DNA of 64,000 nt from positions 310,001 to 374,000 of the forward strand of contig NC_007575.1 in the NCBI RefSeq assembly GCF_000012965.1. Reading direction: 5' to 3'. This DNA comes from Sulfurimonas denitrificans DSM 1251 (GTDB lineage: Bacteria > Campylobacterota > Campylobacteria > Campylobacterales > Sulfurimonadaceae). Under the pieces are notes generated by a model that worked only from the letters and a program-made list of their open reading frames with translations, searched no databases and was not told the DNA's origin. Each line of letters begins with the position of its first letter. The stretch's first letter is position 1. A program made the position numbers and the translations under genes. Shown piece after piece: positions 53,389 through 62,030 of this stretch.

Positions 53389-55122
53389 GTAACTCTCTTC
53401 AACCAAAAGATCTATAATTTTTTTAAAGACAGGTACTGCGGTTTGTGCGGCAAACTGGCTTTTTTTTGGTTTTATGACAATAACACCAATTGTGTATTTA
53501 CTCTTTTCATCATTTGCAAAACCGACAAAAGCAGTGTTATATTCATTAACATATTTTCCATCTTCAACTATATGTGCAGTTCCAGTTTTGCCCCCAACCT
53601 CAAGTCCTTCAGTTTTGGCTTTTGTTCCTGTTCCTTCATTTACAGTTTTTATTAATATATCTTTCATTCTTTGTGCTGTTGTACTTTTAATAACTTGAAC
53701 TTGCTCCTCATTTGGAATAAGAAGTTCCCTTTTGTAGTTATCTATAAATGAGTGGACTATTTTAGGAGTTACCATTTTCCCATTGTTGCTATAAGCACTA
53801 TAGGCACGAATAAGTTGCATTAAGTTTACACGTATTCCATATCCATATGAACATGTAGCTTTGTATATTTCACTGTTTAACTGCGTTGCGCTTGGGATTG
53901 AACCAACTCTCTCATATACTAAATCTGGAGTAGAAGGTTTAGAAAAGCCAAAATCTATAAGACCTTGATTGAACTCTCCGCCAGAGAGCTTTTGTGCAAG
54001 TTGAGCAATTCCTACGTTGGATGAGTGTACGATAGTGTTCTCGGCGCTTAACCAATCAAATCTATGTTCATCAGTTATAGTCTTATTTCCAATTACAAAA
54101 CGTCCATTATGACCATTTACCATGTCATAAGGATTTACAAGACCTTTATCTAAAAGAAGTGAAAAAGTTATAGTTTTAATAACACTTCCTGGCTCAAAAC
54201 TATACTCAATCATAGAGCTATTTAAGGATGGATAATCACTTGTTTTTATCTCTTTTGGAAGAAATCTATTTGAACTTGCCATTGCAAGAATCTCTCCGTT
54301 TGTAGAGTTCATAACAGCGAGCATAATCTCTTTTGCTCTAAGATCCTCTTGCATAACATCTAGCATCTTTTCAACTCGAATCTGAAGAGAGACAGGGATG
54401 TTTAGTTTTACATCAAGTCCATTTATCTCCTGTTTTGTAAAACTGTTTTTATTGAAAATGATATAGCTATTAACATCTCTCAATCCTTGGCTTAGCTCAT
54501 CTTGTTTTGCCTGAAGTTCGTTTTCAAACCTTTTCTCTAGACCTTTAACACCCTTAATATATGTATATCCATCATCTTCTGCTTTATGCGGATAGCCAAT
54601 TATTGGGGTTAAAAGGTTGCCATACGAGTACTCTCTACTCTCTCCGCTTTCTATTATGTTAAGAGCATGTAGTGAGGTTTTGCCAGTAATTGGATTTTTT
54701 CTCTCAATAAAAACTTTTAGTCGTCTTAGCTCGTATGAGAGTTGCTTAAGATATTGCGCTTGCTTTTGGGGAATATTGTAACTAAGAACGACAACACCTT
54801 TTTGACGCAATTTTTTCTCTATCTCAAGAGGCGGTATCTCTGAGTATATACTAAAAAGTTTTACAAATAAATCTGCTTTTTTAGAATCAATATAGTGTGT
54901 ATTTACAATCGCTTTATAGAGTTTTACAGTTGTCGCAATATGAAAACCATCAGCACTTATAATGGAGCCACGAGTTGCTTTTGATGTATTTTTTGTATAA
55001 AGAGAGGGCAGATCACGAGCTTTTAGCGTATTTATAAGCATTACAGCCAAAAACAGTAAAAAACCTCCAACAAGAAGAGCGTAGAGGATAAATATTTTTT
55101 TACTTTTATTTTGGCTATTCAT
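53335..55122 (-). CDS. Penicillin-binding protein 2/FtsI-type transpeptidase
   Basis: A class B PBP (595 residues) that cross-links peptidoglycan in the periplasm: N-terminal membrane anchor (about 9-31), dimerisation domain (about 45-215), then the transpeptidase with SXXK Ser313-Lys316 (EPGSVIKT), SXN at 367-369 (HSSNVG) and KTG (GGKTGTAH). It lies 31 bases after fliE on the same strand, so it may be expressed with the flagellar genes. FtsI versus another class B PBP is not certain. Confidence 0.88.
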   Translation of the reverse strand: MNSQNKSKKIFILYALLVGGFLLFLAVMLINTLKARDLPSLYTKNTSKATRGSIISADGFHIATTVKLYKAIVNTHYIDSKKADLFVKLFSIYSEIPPLEIEKKLRQKGVVVLSYNIPQKQAQYLKQLSYELRRLKVFIERKNPITGKTSLHALNIIESGESREYSYGNLLTPIIGYPHKAEDDGYTYIKGVKGLEKRFENELQAKQDELSQGLRDVNSYIIFNKNSFTKQEINGLDVKLNIPVSLQIRVEKMLDVMQEDLRAKEIMLAVMNSTNGEILAMASSNRFLPKEIKTSDYPSLNSSMIEYSFEPGSVIKTITFSLLLDKGLVNPYDMVNGHNGRFVIGNKTITDEHRFDWLSAENTIVHSSNVGIAQLAQKLSGGEFNQGLIDFGFSKPSTPDLVYERVGSIPSATQLNSEIYKATCSYGYGIRVNLMQLIRAYSAYSNNGKMVTPKIVHSFIDNYKRELLIPNEEQVQVIKSTTAQRMKDILIKTVNEGTGTKAKTEGLEVGGKTGTAHIVEDGKYVNEYNTAFVGFANDEKSKYTIGVIVIKPKKSQFAAQTAVPVFKKIIDLLVEESYLKPNIIEQPSTPEASLN

Positions 55123-55153
55123 ACTTTTTATTATCTTATTTTTTTAAAAAGTA

Positions 55154-55453
55154 TTATAGCTGAGTCCTACTCAATTCTTTATAAGCACTTAGCGCTTTAT
55201 TTCTAATTTCAAGCATAAGTTTCATGCTTGTCTCAGCTTTACCAATAGCAAGTGCGGCTTGATGAAGGTCTTTAACCTGTCCAGTAGCCATGTCACCAAG
55301 AGCGAGTTCACTATTTTGTTGAAGCTCATTTACTTCGTTTATGGCTGATTTTAGATGGTTTGCAAAATCTTCGCCACCAGCGCCCTCAACTTTACTTTTT
55401 TGTTTTAATAGTTCGGCAGATGATATGCCAGAAATTCCATCAATTGGACTCAT
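55154..55453 (-). CDS. fliE: Flagellar hook-basal body protein FliE
   Basis: Links the MS ring to the proximal rod. The 99-residue product has the family C-terminal block DLHQAALAIGKAETSMKLML-EIRNKALSAYKEL. It is third in flgB-flgC-fliE, 15 bases after flgC. Confidence 0.94.
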   Translation of the reverse strand: MSPIDGISGISSAELLKQKSKVEGAGGEDFANHLKSAINEVNELQQNSELALGDMATGQVKDLHQAALAIGKAETSMKLMLEIRNKALSAYKELSRTQL

Positions 55454-55468
55454 AATTTTCCTCTATAT

Positions 55469-55963
55469 TTATTGTAACAGTGAAATAGCACTGTTTGCTA
55501 TACTTTTTGAACTCTCAAAAGCGGCTACATTTGCCTGATAACTTCTAGTTGCTTCCACTAAATCGGCCATTTCTATAACAGGATTAATATTTGGATACGC
55601 AACATACCCATTTGCATCGGCATCAGGGTGCGCTGGATCATATTTTTTTTGAGGCTCTTTATCGTCTCTTGAAATTTTATCAACAACTACGCTCATTATA
55701 GCAGGATTGACTCTCTTACCAAAATCTCCCTCATCTAGTGGGTCTTCATATTTTGCACTCTCAGTCATACCATTTAGCGCTTTGTTAAACTCTTGATTGA
55801 AGTCTATGGCTTTAAATACAACCTCTTTTCTTCTGTAAGGTCCACCCTCATCAGTTCTTGTTGTTTGCGCATTTGCTATATTTTGAGAGATAGTATTTAC
55901 ACGGACTCTCTGAGCAGAGAGACCATAACCACTGATATCAAAACTATTTAAAAAATTGCTCAT
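55469..55963 (-). CDS. flgC: Flagellar proximal rod protein FlgC
   Basis: A 164-residue rod protein. The N-terminal SNFLNSFDISGYGLSAQRVRVNTISQNIANAQT and the C-terminal NPVIEMADLVEATRSYQANVAAFESSK are the conserved heptad-rich ends that form the rod coiled coil. It is 10 bases after flgB and co-transcribed. Confidence 0.95.
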   Translation of the reverse strand: MSNFLNSFDISGYGLSAQRVRVNTISQNIANAQTTRTDEGGPYRRKEVVFKAIDFNQEFNKALNGMTESAKYEDPLDEGDFGKRVNPAIMSVVVDKISRDDKEPQKKYDPAHPDADANGYVAYPNINPVIEMADLVEATRSYQANVAAFESSKSIANSAISLLQ

Positions 55964-55973
55964 ATTTTAATCC

Positions 55974-56405
55974 TTAACTTAATTTTGAAGAGGCGTCAAT
56001 AACACCTTTAAATATACCTGAATCTTTTTTCATTGCACCAACAAGAGCGTTAAACATGATAGAGTTTTTACTCATTTCTGTTGTTTCTACATCCAAATCA
56101 ACGCTGTTGCCATCATTTCTAGCCATGTGCCCATCTCTAAAAAATGTTTTAGCTTTTGAATTGTCTGGTTCATCTTTGAGTGGAATGTGGGCAGAGTCTG
56201 TTTGTGCTAAAGAGAGTTTTGGTATTGAGAGATTTAATATTTTAGCTTTTTGCTCTGCTAAAGTATCTTCAAAACGAACATCTCTTGGTCTGTAAAAAGG
56301 AGTGTCAGCATTTGCAATATTCGAAGAAATCATATCTTGTCTGATAGCTCTATAATCAAGTGCTTTTGCAGCTAGCGCATGTGTTGCTGATACTTGAATG
56401 CTCAT
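55974..56405 (-). CDS. flgB: Flagellar proximal rod protein FlgB
   Basis: A 143-residue rod protein with the family ALDYRAIRQDMISSNIANADTPFYRPRDVRFE block and a C-terminal helix. First gene of flgB-flgC-fliE, with AGGGGAG before the ATG and a sigma54 promoter at 56441-56458, consistent with middle-class (RpoN/FlgR-dependent) flagellar expression in Campylobacterota. Confidence 0.95.
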   Translation of the reverse strand: MSIQVSATHALAAKALDYRAIRQDMISSNIANADTPFYRPRDVRFEDTLAEQKAKILNLSIPKLSLAQTDSAHIPLKDEPDNSKAKTFFRDGHMARNDGNSVDLDVETTEMSKNSIMFNALVGAMKKDSGIFKGVIDASSKLS

Positions 56406-56440
56406 CTAAACTCCCCTATTCAAACTTAGTTTACAGATAT

Positions 56441-56458
56441 AAGCAAGAAAAGTTCCAA
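56441..56458 (-). promoter_or_regulatory. Sigma54 (RpoN) promoter of flgBC-fliE
   Basis: On the minus strand TTGGAAC-N5-TTGCTT carries the invariant -24 GG and -12 GC with the correct 10-base spacing. It ends 35 bases before the flgB start, giving a short leader. This matches Campylobacter/Helicobacter sigma54 flagellar promoters. Confidence 0.88.
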
Positions 56459-56557
56459 TTTAAATATTAATAACAATAAGCAACTATTAATATTAAATAT
56501 TGCATAATATTTTTTAAAGTTATTTATATGCATTTTATTTATTAGGCGGACTCTTTT

Positions 56558-56956
56558 ATGAAAAAAGCTGGTTTTACAATGATTGAACTAATCTTTGTTA
56601 TCGTTATTTTAGGTATTTTATCTGCAGTTGCGTTACCAAAGTTTATAGGTGTGTCTCAACAAGCACATGACCAAAAAATTAGAGCGTTTATTGGTACTTT
56701 AAATAGAACTGTTGGACCATCAATGTGGGCTGTATCCATCGCAGATGGAACACATTTTGGTTCAGTTACTACAATGTGTGATACGACTAAAAATTTAGAG
56801 GTGTATCTTGATAAAATTCCAGAAGAAGTTACATTGAACGCTTGTAAATTTAATGCTGTTTCTGCTGCTGGTGGAACATTTGGCATAAATTTTCAAGATG
56901 GAAATGCAACAAATGCACCAACTTGGATTGAGTCTAATACAACAACAGGCTCATGA
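56558..56956 (+). CDS. Type II/IV pseudopilin-like protein
   Basis: A 132-residue protein with a type III signal: KKAG|FTMIELIFVIVILGIL, where prepilin peptidase would cut after Gly5 and methylate Phe. The hydrophobic helix is followed by a small globular head with a Cys pair (Cys73, Cys91 approx.) likely to form a disulfide. It is preceded by a strongly AT-rich 100-base region. It may belong to a type II secretion, type IV pilus or competence pseudopilus; no machinery genes are adjacent. Confidence 0.8.
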   Translation: MKKAGFTMIELIFVIVILGILSAVALPKFIGVSQQAHDQKIRAFIGTLNRTVGPSMWAVSIADGTHFGSVTTMCDTTKNLEVYLDKIPEEVTLNACKFNAVSAAGGTFGINFQDGNATNAPTWIESNTTTGS

Positions 56957-57063
56957 TTTTTTTTGTTTTTTCCATTTTTGTGATTTGCGTGGGAAGGCAC
57001 ATATAAATGTAGTTATTTCCAAGCTATATAGAACAGTTTTAAAATAACTAGCTAAGGGTTTTT

Positions 57064-57501
57064 ATGAAATTATCTTCTGCTTTTACTCTTATAGAACTTA
57101 TTTTTGTTATTATTGTGCTTAGTATATTAGCTAGTATTGCTCTACCTAAATTTGCAAATATAAAAGAGATGACAGACTTGGCAAAAGGTCGTGCAGATTT
57201 AGCAACGATTCGTGCAGCAATTGCAAATGAGAGGTCGCAACAAGTTATAAAAGGCACCTATACATACATGTTAAAGCTCTCATCTGGCACGATGCTATTT
57301 AATGGTGATGGGACAAGAACACTGCTTAAGTATCCAATGAGAGCAGGAACATCTTCAGGTGAGTGGTACAGAGATAATGATACGACATATAGATTTAAAA
57401 TTGGTGCAAAAACAACACTATTTACTTATAATCCAGCAAATGGAATGTTTAATTGTAATACTAGTGATAGTGGAACTGATTGCAAAGCTTTGGCAAATTA
57501 A
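57064..57501 (+). CDS. Type II/IV pseudopilin-like protein with Ala at -1
   Basis: A 145-residue prepilin: KLSSA|FTLIELIFVIIVLSILASIALPKF, with Ala rather than the usual Gly before the cleavage site. The C-terminal domain ends in a disulfide-capable pair (FNCNTSDSGTDCKAL). It is 107 bases after the other pseudopilin and shares its N-terminal helix, so they are likely partners. Minor pilins often have such variants. Confidence 0.78.
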   Translation: MKLSSAFTLIELIFVIIVLSILASIALPKFANIKEMTDLAKGRADLATIRAAIANERSQQVIKGTYTYMLKLSSGTMLFNGDGTRTLLKYPMRAGTSSGEWYRDNDTTYRFKIGAKTTLFTYNPANGMFNCNTSDSGTDCKALAN

Positions 57502-57532
57502 GAACTTAATGTTCAAGGGGTATTTTTAAAAA

Positions 57533-59377
57533 TTGCACTACTATAATATAGCACTGATAAACTCTCCTCTTGAGCCTTTTAGTTATGAGTCATCCCGTAT
57601 GCTTGAGATTGGGAAAAAGGTAAAAGTAAAAGTTAAAAGCAGAGAGCTCTTTGGTGTAGTAATAGCTACATGTGAAAAACCAGAGTTTAAAACAAGCGAA
57701 ATTTTAGAGCTATGTGACTCTTTTTACAGCCAACAACAGCTCCAGCTTGCTAACTTTATCTCAAGTTACTATTTTTGCTCTATTGGAGAAGCACTAGGAG
57801 TAATGCTTCCTTACTCAGATAAAGAGTGGATAAATCTCTCTACATGTAAGAGTATTAGCAAAAATATAGAGCTCTCATCCAAGCAGCAAGAGGCGCTAGA
57901 ATTTTCAAAAACACATAAAGTCTCACTCCTTTTTGGAGATACAGGAAGTGGAAAAACAGAGATATATATGCGTTATTTTCAAGAGATGCTGCTTCTTGAG
58001 AAGCGTTCTATATTTTTAATGCCAGAGATTTCACTCACTCCTCAAATGGGCAAACGTTTAAAAGTACATTTTGGTGATAACGTTGTTATGTGGCACTCAA
58101 AACTAACTCCGCTGCAAAAGAGAAAAGCACTCGAATCAATCTATAATGGAGAGGCTAAAATCATAGCTGGTCCTCGTTCAGCTCTTTTTTTGCCGATAAA
58201 GGATTTAGGTCTAATTGTAGTTGATGAAGAGCATGATGATAGTTACAAATCATCTTCTCGCCCTAGATACAGTGCAAGAGACATAGCTATTTACATGGGT
58301 AAATTATATGGTGTAAATGTTGTTTTAGGAAGTGCTACTCCTAGTGTTGGAAGCTATGTAAAATTTCCTCACTTCAGGCTTCGTGGAGGCTACTTTACCT
58401 CTCAAAAAAAGTTTATTTATGAGAGAAGTGCTGAGAGTTTATCCCCTCTTGTGATAGATAATTTAGAGAAGAGTTTAGAGAAAAAAGAGCAGGCGATACT
58501 TTTTCTTCCAACTAGAGCAAATTTTAAGTACCTGATTTGCCAAGATTGTGGATATACGCATAAGTGTACTTTTTGTAGTGTTGGAATGAGTGTACACCAA
58601 AAAACACGCTCTCTTAGATGCCACTACTGTAATTTCGCTCAAGCTATTCCAAACATCTGCTCTGAGTGCAAAAGCACAAATCTAACAAGTTCAAGGCTTG
58701 GAACTTCAGAGGCTCTAAGCCAACTACAAGAGAAGTTTAGTGAGCATAAAGTAGGGCAGTTAGATAGAGACGTTGTTACAACTTCAAAAAAGTTATCACA
58801 TGTACTTAAATCTTTTAATGATAGAGAGATAGACATCTTAGTTGGTACGCAGATGCTCTCCAAAGGGCATGACTATCATGGAGTAACTTTAGCAGTTGTT
58901 TTAGGGCTTGACAATATACTCAACCAGAGTGATTATAGAGCAAGGGAGAAAGCTCTCTCAACGCTTATCCAAGTAGCTGGAAGAAGCGGTAGAAAAGAGA
59001 GCGCCAAAGTGCTAGTTCAAACATTCAATGAAGAGTTCTTTAGCGCTTATATTGATAGATATGAAGATTTTTTAGAAGATGAAAAGAGTTTTAGAGCAGA
59101 ACTTTATCCACCATATAAAAAATTATGTCGCATTTTGTTTTCTCATAAAAACGGCATAAAAGCTGGGGACGCAATGAATGAGATGCAGGAGAGACTACGC
59201 AGTTTTGCAAATGTAGAGATAGTTGGATATAAAAAGTGTGCAATAGAGAGAGTAGCGGATAAGTACAGATTTGAGATACTTTTGCGTTCAGACAAAAGTA
59301 CAGATATTATCAAAGCAGTTTTAGCATGTAGAAATTCTTTAGCAGAGATAGATATGGACCCTATTGAATTTGGTTGA
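57533..59377 (+). CDS. priA: Primosomal protein N' (PriA helicase)
   Basis: The 3'-5' helicase that restarts stalled replication forks. The 614-residue product has a 3'-DNA-binding N-terminal domain, Walker A GDTGSGKTE (135-143), the DEEH box (VVDEEHDDSYK), the zinc-binding insertion (CQDCGYTHKCTFC...CHYCNF...CSEC) and motif VI VAGRSGR. It starts at TTG 57533 after AAGGGG. It is shorter than E. coli PriA, typical of the phylum. It overlaps the convergent Nudix gene by 17 bases. Confidence 0.95.
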   Translation: MHYYNIALINSPLEPFSYESSRMLEIGKKVKVKVKSRELFGVVIATCEKPEFKTSEILELCDSFYSQQQLQLANFISSYYFCSIGEALGVMLPYSDKEWINLSTCKSISKNIELSSKQQEALEFSKTHKVSLLFGDTGSGKTEIYMRYFQEMLLLEKRSIFLMPEISLTPQMGKRLKVHFGDNVVMWHSKLTPLQKRKALESIYNGEAKIIAGPRSALFLPIKDLGLIVVDEEHDDSYKSSSRPRYSARDIAIYMGKLYGVNVVLGSATPSVGSYVKFPHFRLRGGYFTSQKKFIYERSAESLSPLVIDNLEKSLEKKEQAILFLPTRANFKYLICQDCGYTHKCTFCSVGMSVHQKTRSLRCHYCNFAQAIPNICSECKSTNLTSSRLGTSEALSQLQEKFSEHKVGQLDRDVVTTSKKLSHVLKSFNDREIDILVGTQMLSKGHDYHGVTLAVVLGLDNILNQSDYRAREKALSTLIQVAGRSGRKESAKVLVQTFNEEFFSAYIDRYEDFLEDEKSFRAELYPPYKKLCRILFSHKNGIKAGDAMNEMQERLRSFANVEIVGYKKCAIERVADKYRFEILLRSDKSTDIIKAVLACRNSLAEIDMDPIEFG

Positions 59378-59930
59378 TGTTATCAAAAAACCAATAGAAA
59401 GCTAACATAACGCCAGTTGTTTTTTGATAGCTCTCATTAAACATAAACTCTTTTGCCTCTTTTGTAGGGATATAGACAACCTCGATATTTTCATCTTCTA
59501 AGCCACCGCCTTCATCAATCTTCATAGAGTCGTCACACTCTGCATAGTAGAGTGTTTGATGTGTTCCAGAGATGCCAACACTTGTATAAAAAGAGCTTAT
59601 TTTTTGTAAACTCTCAACAGTGATATTAAAACCACACTCCTCTAAAACTTCCTCTTTTGCTATCTGCTCAAGCGAGGTTGCTTTATCTACAATACCAGCG
59701 CAAAGCTCGTACATCATGCCATCATTTTGATTTTTATTTAAAACTGTTGCACGCAACTGCTTTACAAGAATAAAAGCATCACGAGTTCTATGCCAAAGCA
59801 GTATTGCAACACTGTCATGTGTTACTACTGCTTCCCACTTTCTCTCTATATTCAAAATAGAGTAGCAAATTAGAATTGGTTTTATAAACCTTGGATTCTC
59901 AAGAGTTTGGACTGAGTTTATTTTGTACAC
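59361..59930 (-). CDS. Nudix hydrolase, NUDT14-like (UDP-sugar diphosphatase type)
   Basis: A 189-residue Nudix protein (GTG start). The region YELCAGIVDKATSLEQIAKE-EVLEECGF closely resembles human NUDT14 (UDP-glucose pyrophosphatase): the first Glu of the canonical Nudix box is Thr and the Arg is Glu. Downstream SVGISGTHQTLYYAE and GGGLEDENIEVV also follow that subfamily. It probably hydrolyses NDP-sugars. The frame opens at 59945, but GTG at 59930 directly follows GGAGGGAG. It overlaps the upstream peptidase gene. Confidence 0.78.
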   Translation of the reverse strand: MYKINSVQTLENPRFIKPILICYSILNIERKWEAVVTHDSVAILLWHRTRDAFILVKQLRATVLNKNQNDGMMYELCAGIVDKATSLEQIAKEEVLEECGFNITVESLQKISSFYTSVGISGTHQTLYYAECDDSMKIDEGGGLEDENIEVVYIPTKEAKEFMFNESYQKTTGVMLAFYWFFDNINQIQ

Positions 59931-61107
59931 AACTCCCTCCATCAAAAAAGTAACATGTGTTTTCTGGCATAGAATTTCTTATATATTTTGTATCATTTGC
60001 TACATGTAGATTAATGCTCTCATCATAGTTAGATTTTAACTTTAAAAATGCAGTTCTCTCTTTCGCAGAGATTTTTCTAGTTGCTATTTGTACAACACGA
60101 AGCGGATCTATTGCTTCTCCATCTTTATATAATCCAAAGTGAAGATGCGGTCCTGTTGAGAGTCCTGTGCTTCCTACGTAACCTATCACTTGCCCTTTTT
60201 TAACGCTCGAACCATTGCTAAGACCTTTTCTAAAAGAGTTTTGATGAGCATAGAGACTAAGATATCCATCACTATGTTGTATTTTTGTAAGATTTCCATA
60301 GCCATTTGTTGTGCCTAAAAAAACAACTCTTCCATCGCCAGCGGCAATAATAGGCGTTCCTCGCCCAGCTGCATAGTCAACTCCCAAATGTGCACGATAT
60401 TTTTTTAAAATAGGGTGAAATCTTCTTTTTGTAAAAGTAGATGATATCCTTGCGCTCTTCACTGGAGTTGCAAGGAAAAATCCTTGAAGTTCATTTCCAT
60501 CTTGATTATAGTAACGCTCATCACTGTTTAAATAGATGTAATTTTTTTTGCCACCCATCTCAATCATAGAGGCTTTAAGAGTAGGCATTGAAAATGGTTT
60601 TCCAAGGCGATATTTTTGTTCATAAATCATGGCCAGAGTATCACCTTTTTTGAGATCTCTTTTGAAGTTGAGTGAGTTTTGAAAACTTGAAACAAATATC
60701 TTTGCGAGTTTGTTTGAGCCAGTCTCTCTTAAAATATCTAAATATGGAGAGTTTTCTATTTTGATAACAAAAGCTTCTATTTTTGTTTCACTAATGATGG
60801 GAATTGTCTCAAAAAAGTATTCATCACTCTGTTTGTAGATATGAATTTGCAACTCATCGTTTAATGGAATAAATGCTTGAGATATAGTTCCATCTTGATT
60901 TCTTGATATTTTAAAATGAACACCTGTTAATATCTCTTCACTAAGTTGCTTCTCATCTTCATCCAAGTTATAATAGAGAGTTTTTAAAGGAAGATTGTTT
61001 TTTTCTAAAAAAGAGAGATATGTTTCACCATTGTCCCAACGAAACGTTTCAACGCGAGCACCAAAGAGAGATGTTACTAAAAATAAAAAAATAAAAAATT
61101 TTGCCAT
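59899..61107 (-). CDS. M23-family peptidoglycan peptidase (Csd3/HdpA-like)
   Basis: A periplasmic zinc metallopeptidase of 402 residues with a signal peptide (MAKFFIFLFLVTSLFGA). An N-terminal inhibitory/LysM-like region precedes the C-terminal LytM domain with the zinc motifs HLGVDYAAGRG and GPHLHFGLY. Domain order and length match Helicobacter Csd3/HdpA and Campylobacter Pgp3, which trim peptidoglycan and set cell shape. The ATG at 61107 gives the signal peptide; a longer frame starts at 61119. Confidence 0.87.
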   Translation of the reverse strand: MAKFFIFLFLVTSLFGARVETFRWDNGETYLSFLEKNNLPLKTLYYNLDEDEKQLSEEILTGVHFKISRNQDGTISQAFIPLNDELQIHIYKQSDEYFFETIPIISETKIEAFVIKIENSPYLDILRETGSNKLAKIFVSSFQNSLNFKRDLKKGDTLAMIYEQKYRLGKPFSMPTLKASMIEMGGKKNYIYLNSDERYYNQDGNELQGFFLATPVKSARISSTFTKRRFHPILKKYRAHLGVDYAAGRGTPIIAAGDGRVVFLGTTNGYGNLTKIQHSDGYLSLYAHQNSFRKGLSNGSSVKKGQVIGYVGSTGLSTGPHLHFGLYKDGEAIDPLRVVQIATRKISAKERTAFLKLKSNYDESINLHVANDTKYIRNSMPENTCYFFDGGSCVQNKLSPNS

Positions 61108-61184
61108 ATATAAAACCAAACCATAAATTTTGAAAATAATGCCAAAACTTTAACAAATTTTGCCTTAGTGTGAGGTTTGTTTGA

Positions 61185-61190
61185 TATAAT
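61185..61190 (+). promoter_or_regulatory. Candidate -10 element for the PgbA-like gene
   Basis: TATAAT followed by CGCATC lies 30 bases before the ATG at 61221, after a T/G-rich tract, with no clear -35. Same pattern as the other housekeeping -10 boxes in the window. Confidence 0.55.
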
Positions 61191-61220
61191 CGCATCATAT
61201 TATTTTTAAAGTGGAAAAAA

Positions 61221-62027
61221 ATGAAGCATATATTTTTAGTTTTCATAGCTGTTTTGCAACTCTTTGGAGGTGTAGTAAAATCGCAAATTGTTGGAGTTAA
61301 TAAAGAGTTTAGTGAAGCTAGCATTAAAGTTGAGAAGATTGATGTTGGAGTTAGCGGTTTTGTTGTTCATGAGATATCAAAAGGTAAAAAAACAATTCTA
61401 GCAAACGCTATTGTAAAGAGTTTTGATCCCTCTTCTAAGATTGCTAAGATTGAAGTGAGTGAGTTTACCTCACTTAGTAGCAGTGCTCTGCCAAATGGTA
61501 AATGGAGTATTAAAGTTGGGGATGAAGTTGTATTGGCATTTGGATACACAAGAGGAGTTTTGATAGCTCCAAGTGAAGAGATTTACTACAGAATAACTAA
61601 AAATTCAGTTCTTGGGTGGGTTCACCCAGATCTTTTTGCTGTGATGCTCTCATATAATGGTCATCCAACACCATTAAGAAGTGATTTTTTGCAAATGAGC
61701 AACGATAATTCTGTTGGTTTAGTATTTATATTTTTACAAAATAGAGTCTATACATTGGACGCAAAAAGCTTTAAAATATTAACTATAACAGATGCTGCAC
61801 TTGAACAAGAAGAGGTTAAACTACCTTTTTACACGAGAGTAGAAGAGATAAATTCACCATGGTGGAAGTGGTTTGATGAAGGAGCAAAAAAGCTTGATGA
61901 GTATGAACCACACTACTATGAGCTGATAATAGAGGCAAACAGAGATAATAAAGAGCTTTATGAGATAGTTAAAAAGGGTGGCGAAAAACTCAAAGATTTG
62001 CTTGAAGAATTTGAGATAAAAGGTTAA
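61221..62027 (+). CDS. PgbA-like (plasminogen-binding N-terminal domain) protein
   Basis: A 268-residue exported protein with a signal peptide (about 1-20) and the N-terminal domain of Helicobacter/Campylobacter PgbA (VSGFVVHEISKGKKTILANA; VGDEVVLAFGYTRGVLIAPS). The domain is widespread in Campylobacterota, including free-living species, so plasminogen binding is unlikely to be its role here. A helical charged C-terminus follows. It ends 3 bases before glcD. Confidence 0.75.
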   Translation: MKHIFLVFIAVLQLFGGVVKSQIVGVNKEFSEASIKVEKIDVGVSGFVVHEISKGKKTILANAIVKSFDPSSKIAKIEVSEFTSLSSSALPNGKWSIKVGDEVVLAFGYTRGVLIAPSEEIYYRITKNSVLGWVHPDLFAVMLSYNGHPTPLRSDFLQMSNDNSVGLVFIFLQNRVYTLDAKSFKILTITDAALEQEEVKLPFYTRVEEINSPWWKWFDEGAKKLDEYEPHYYELIIEANRDNKELYEIVKKGGEKLKDLLEEFEIKG

Positions 62028-62030
62028 GAG

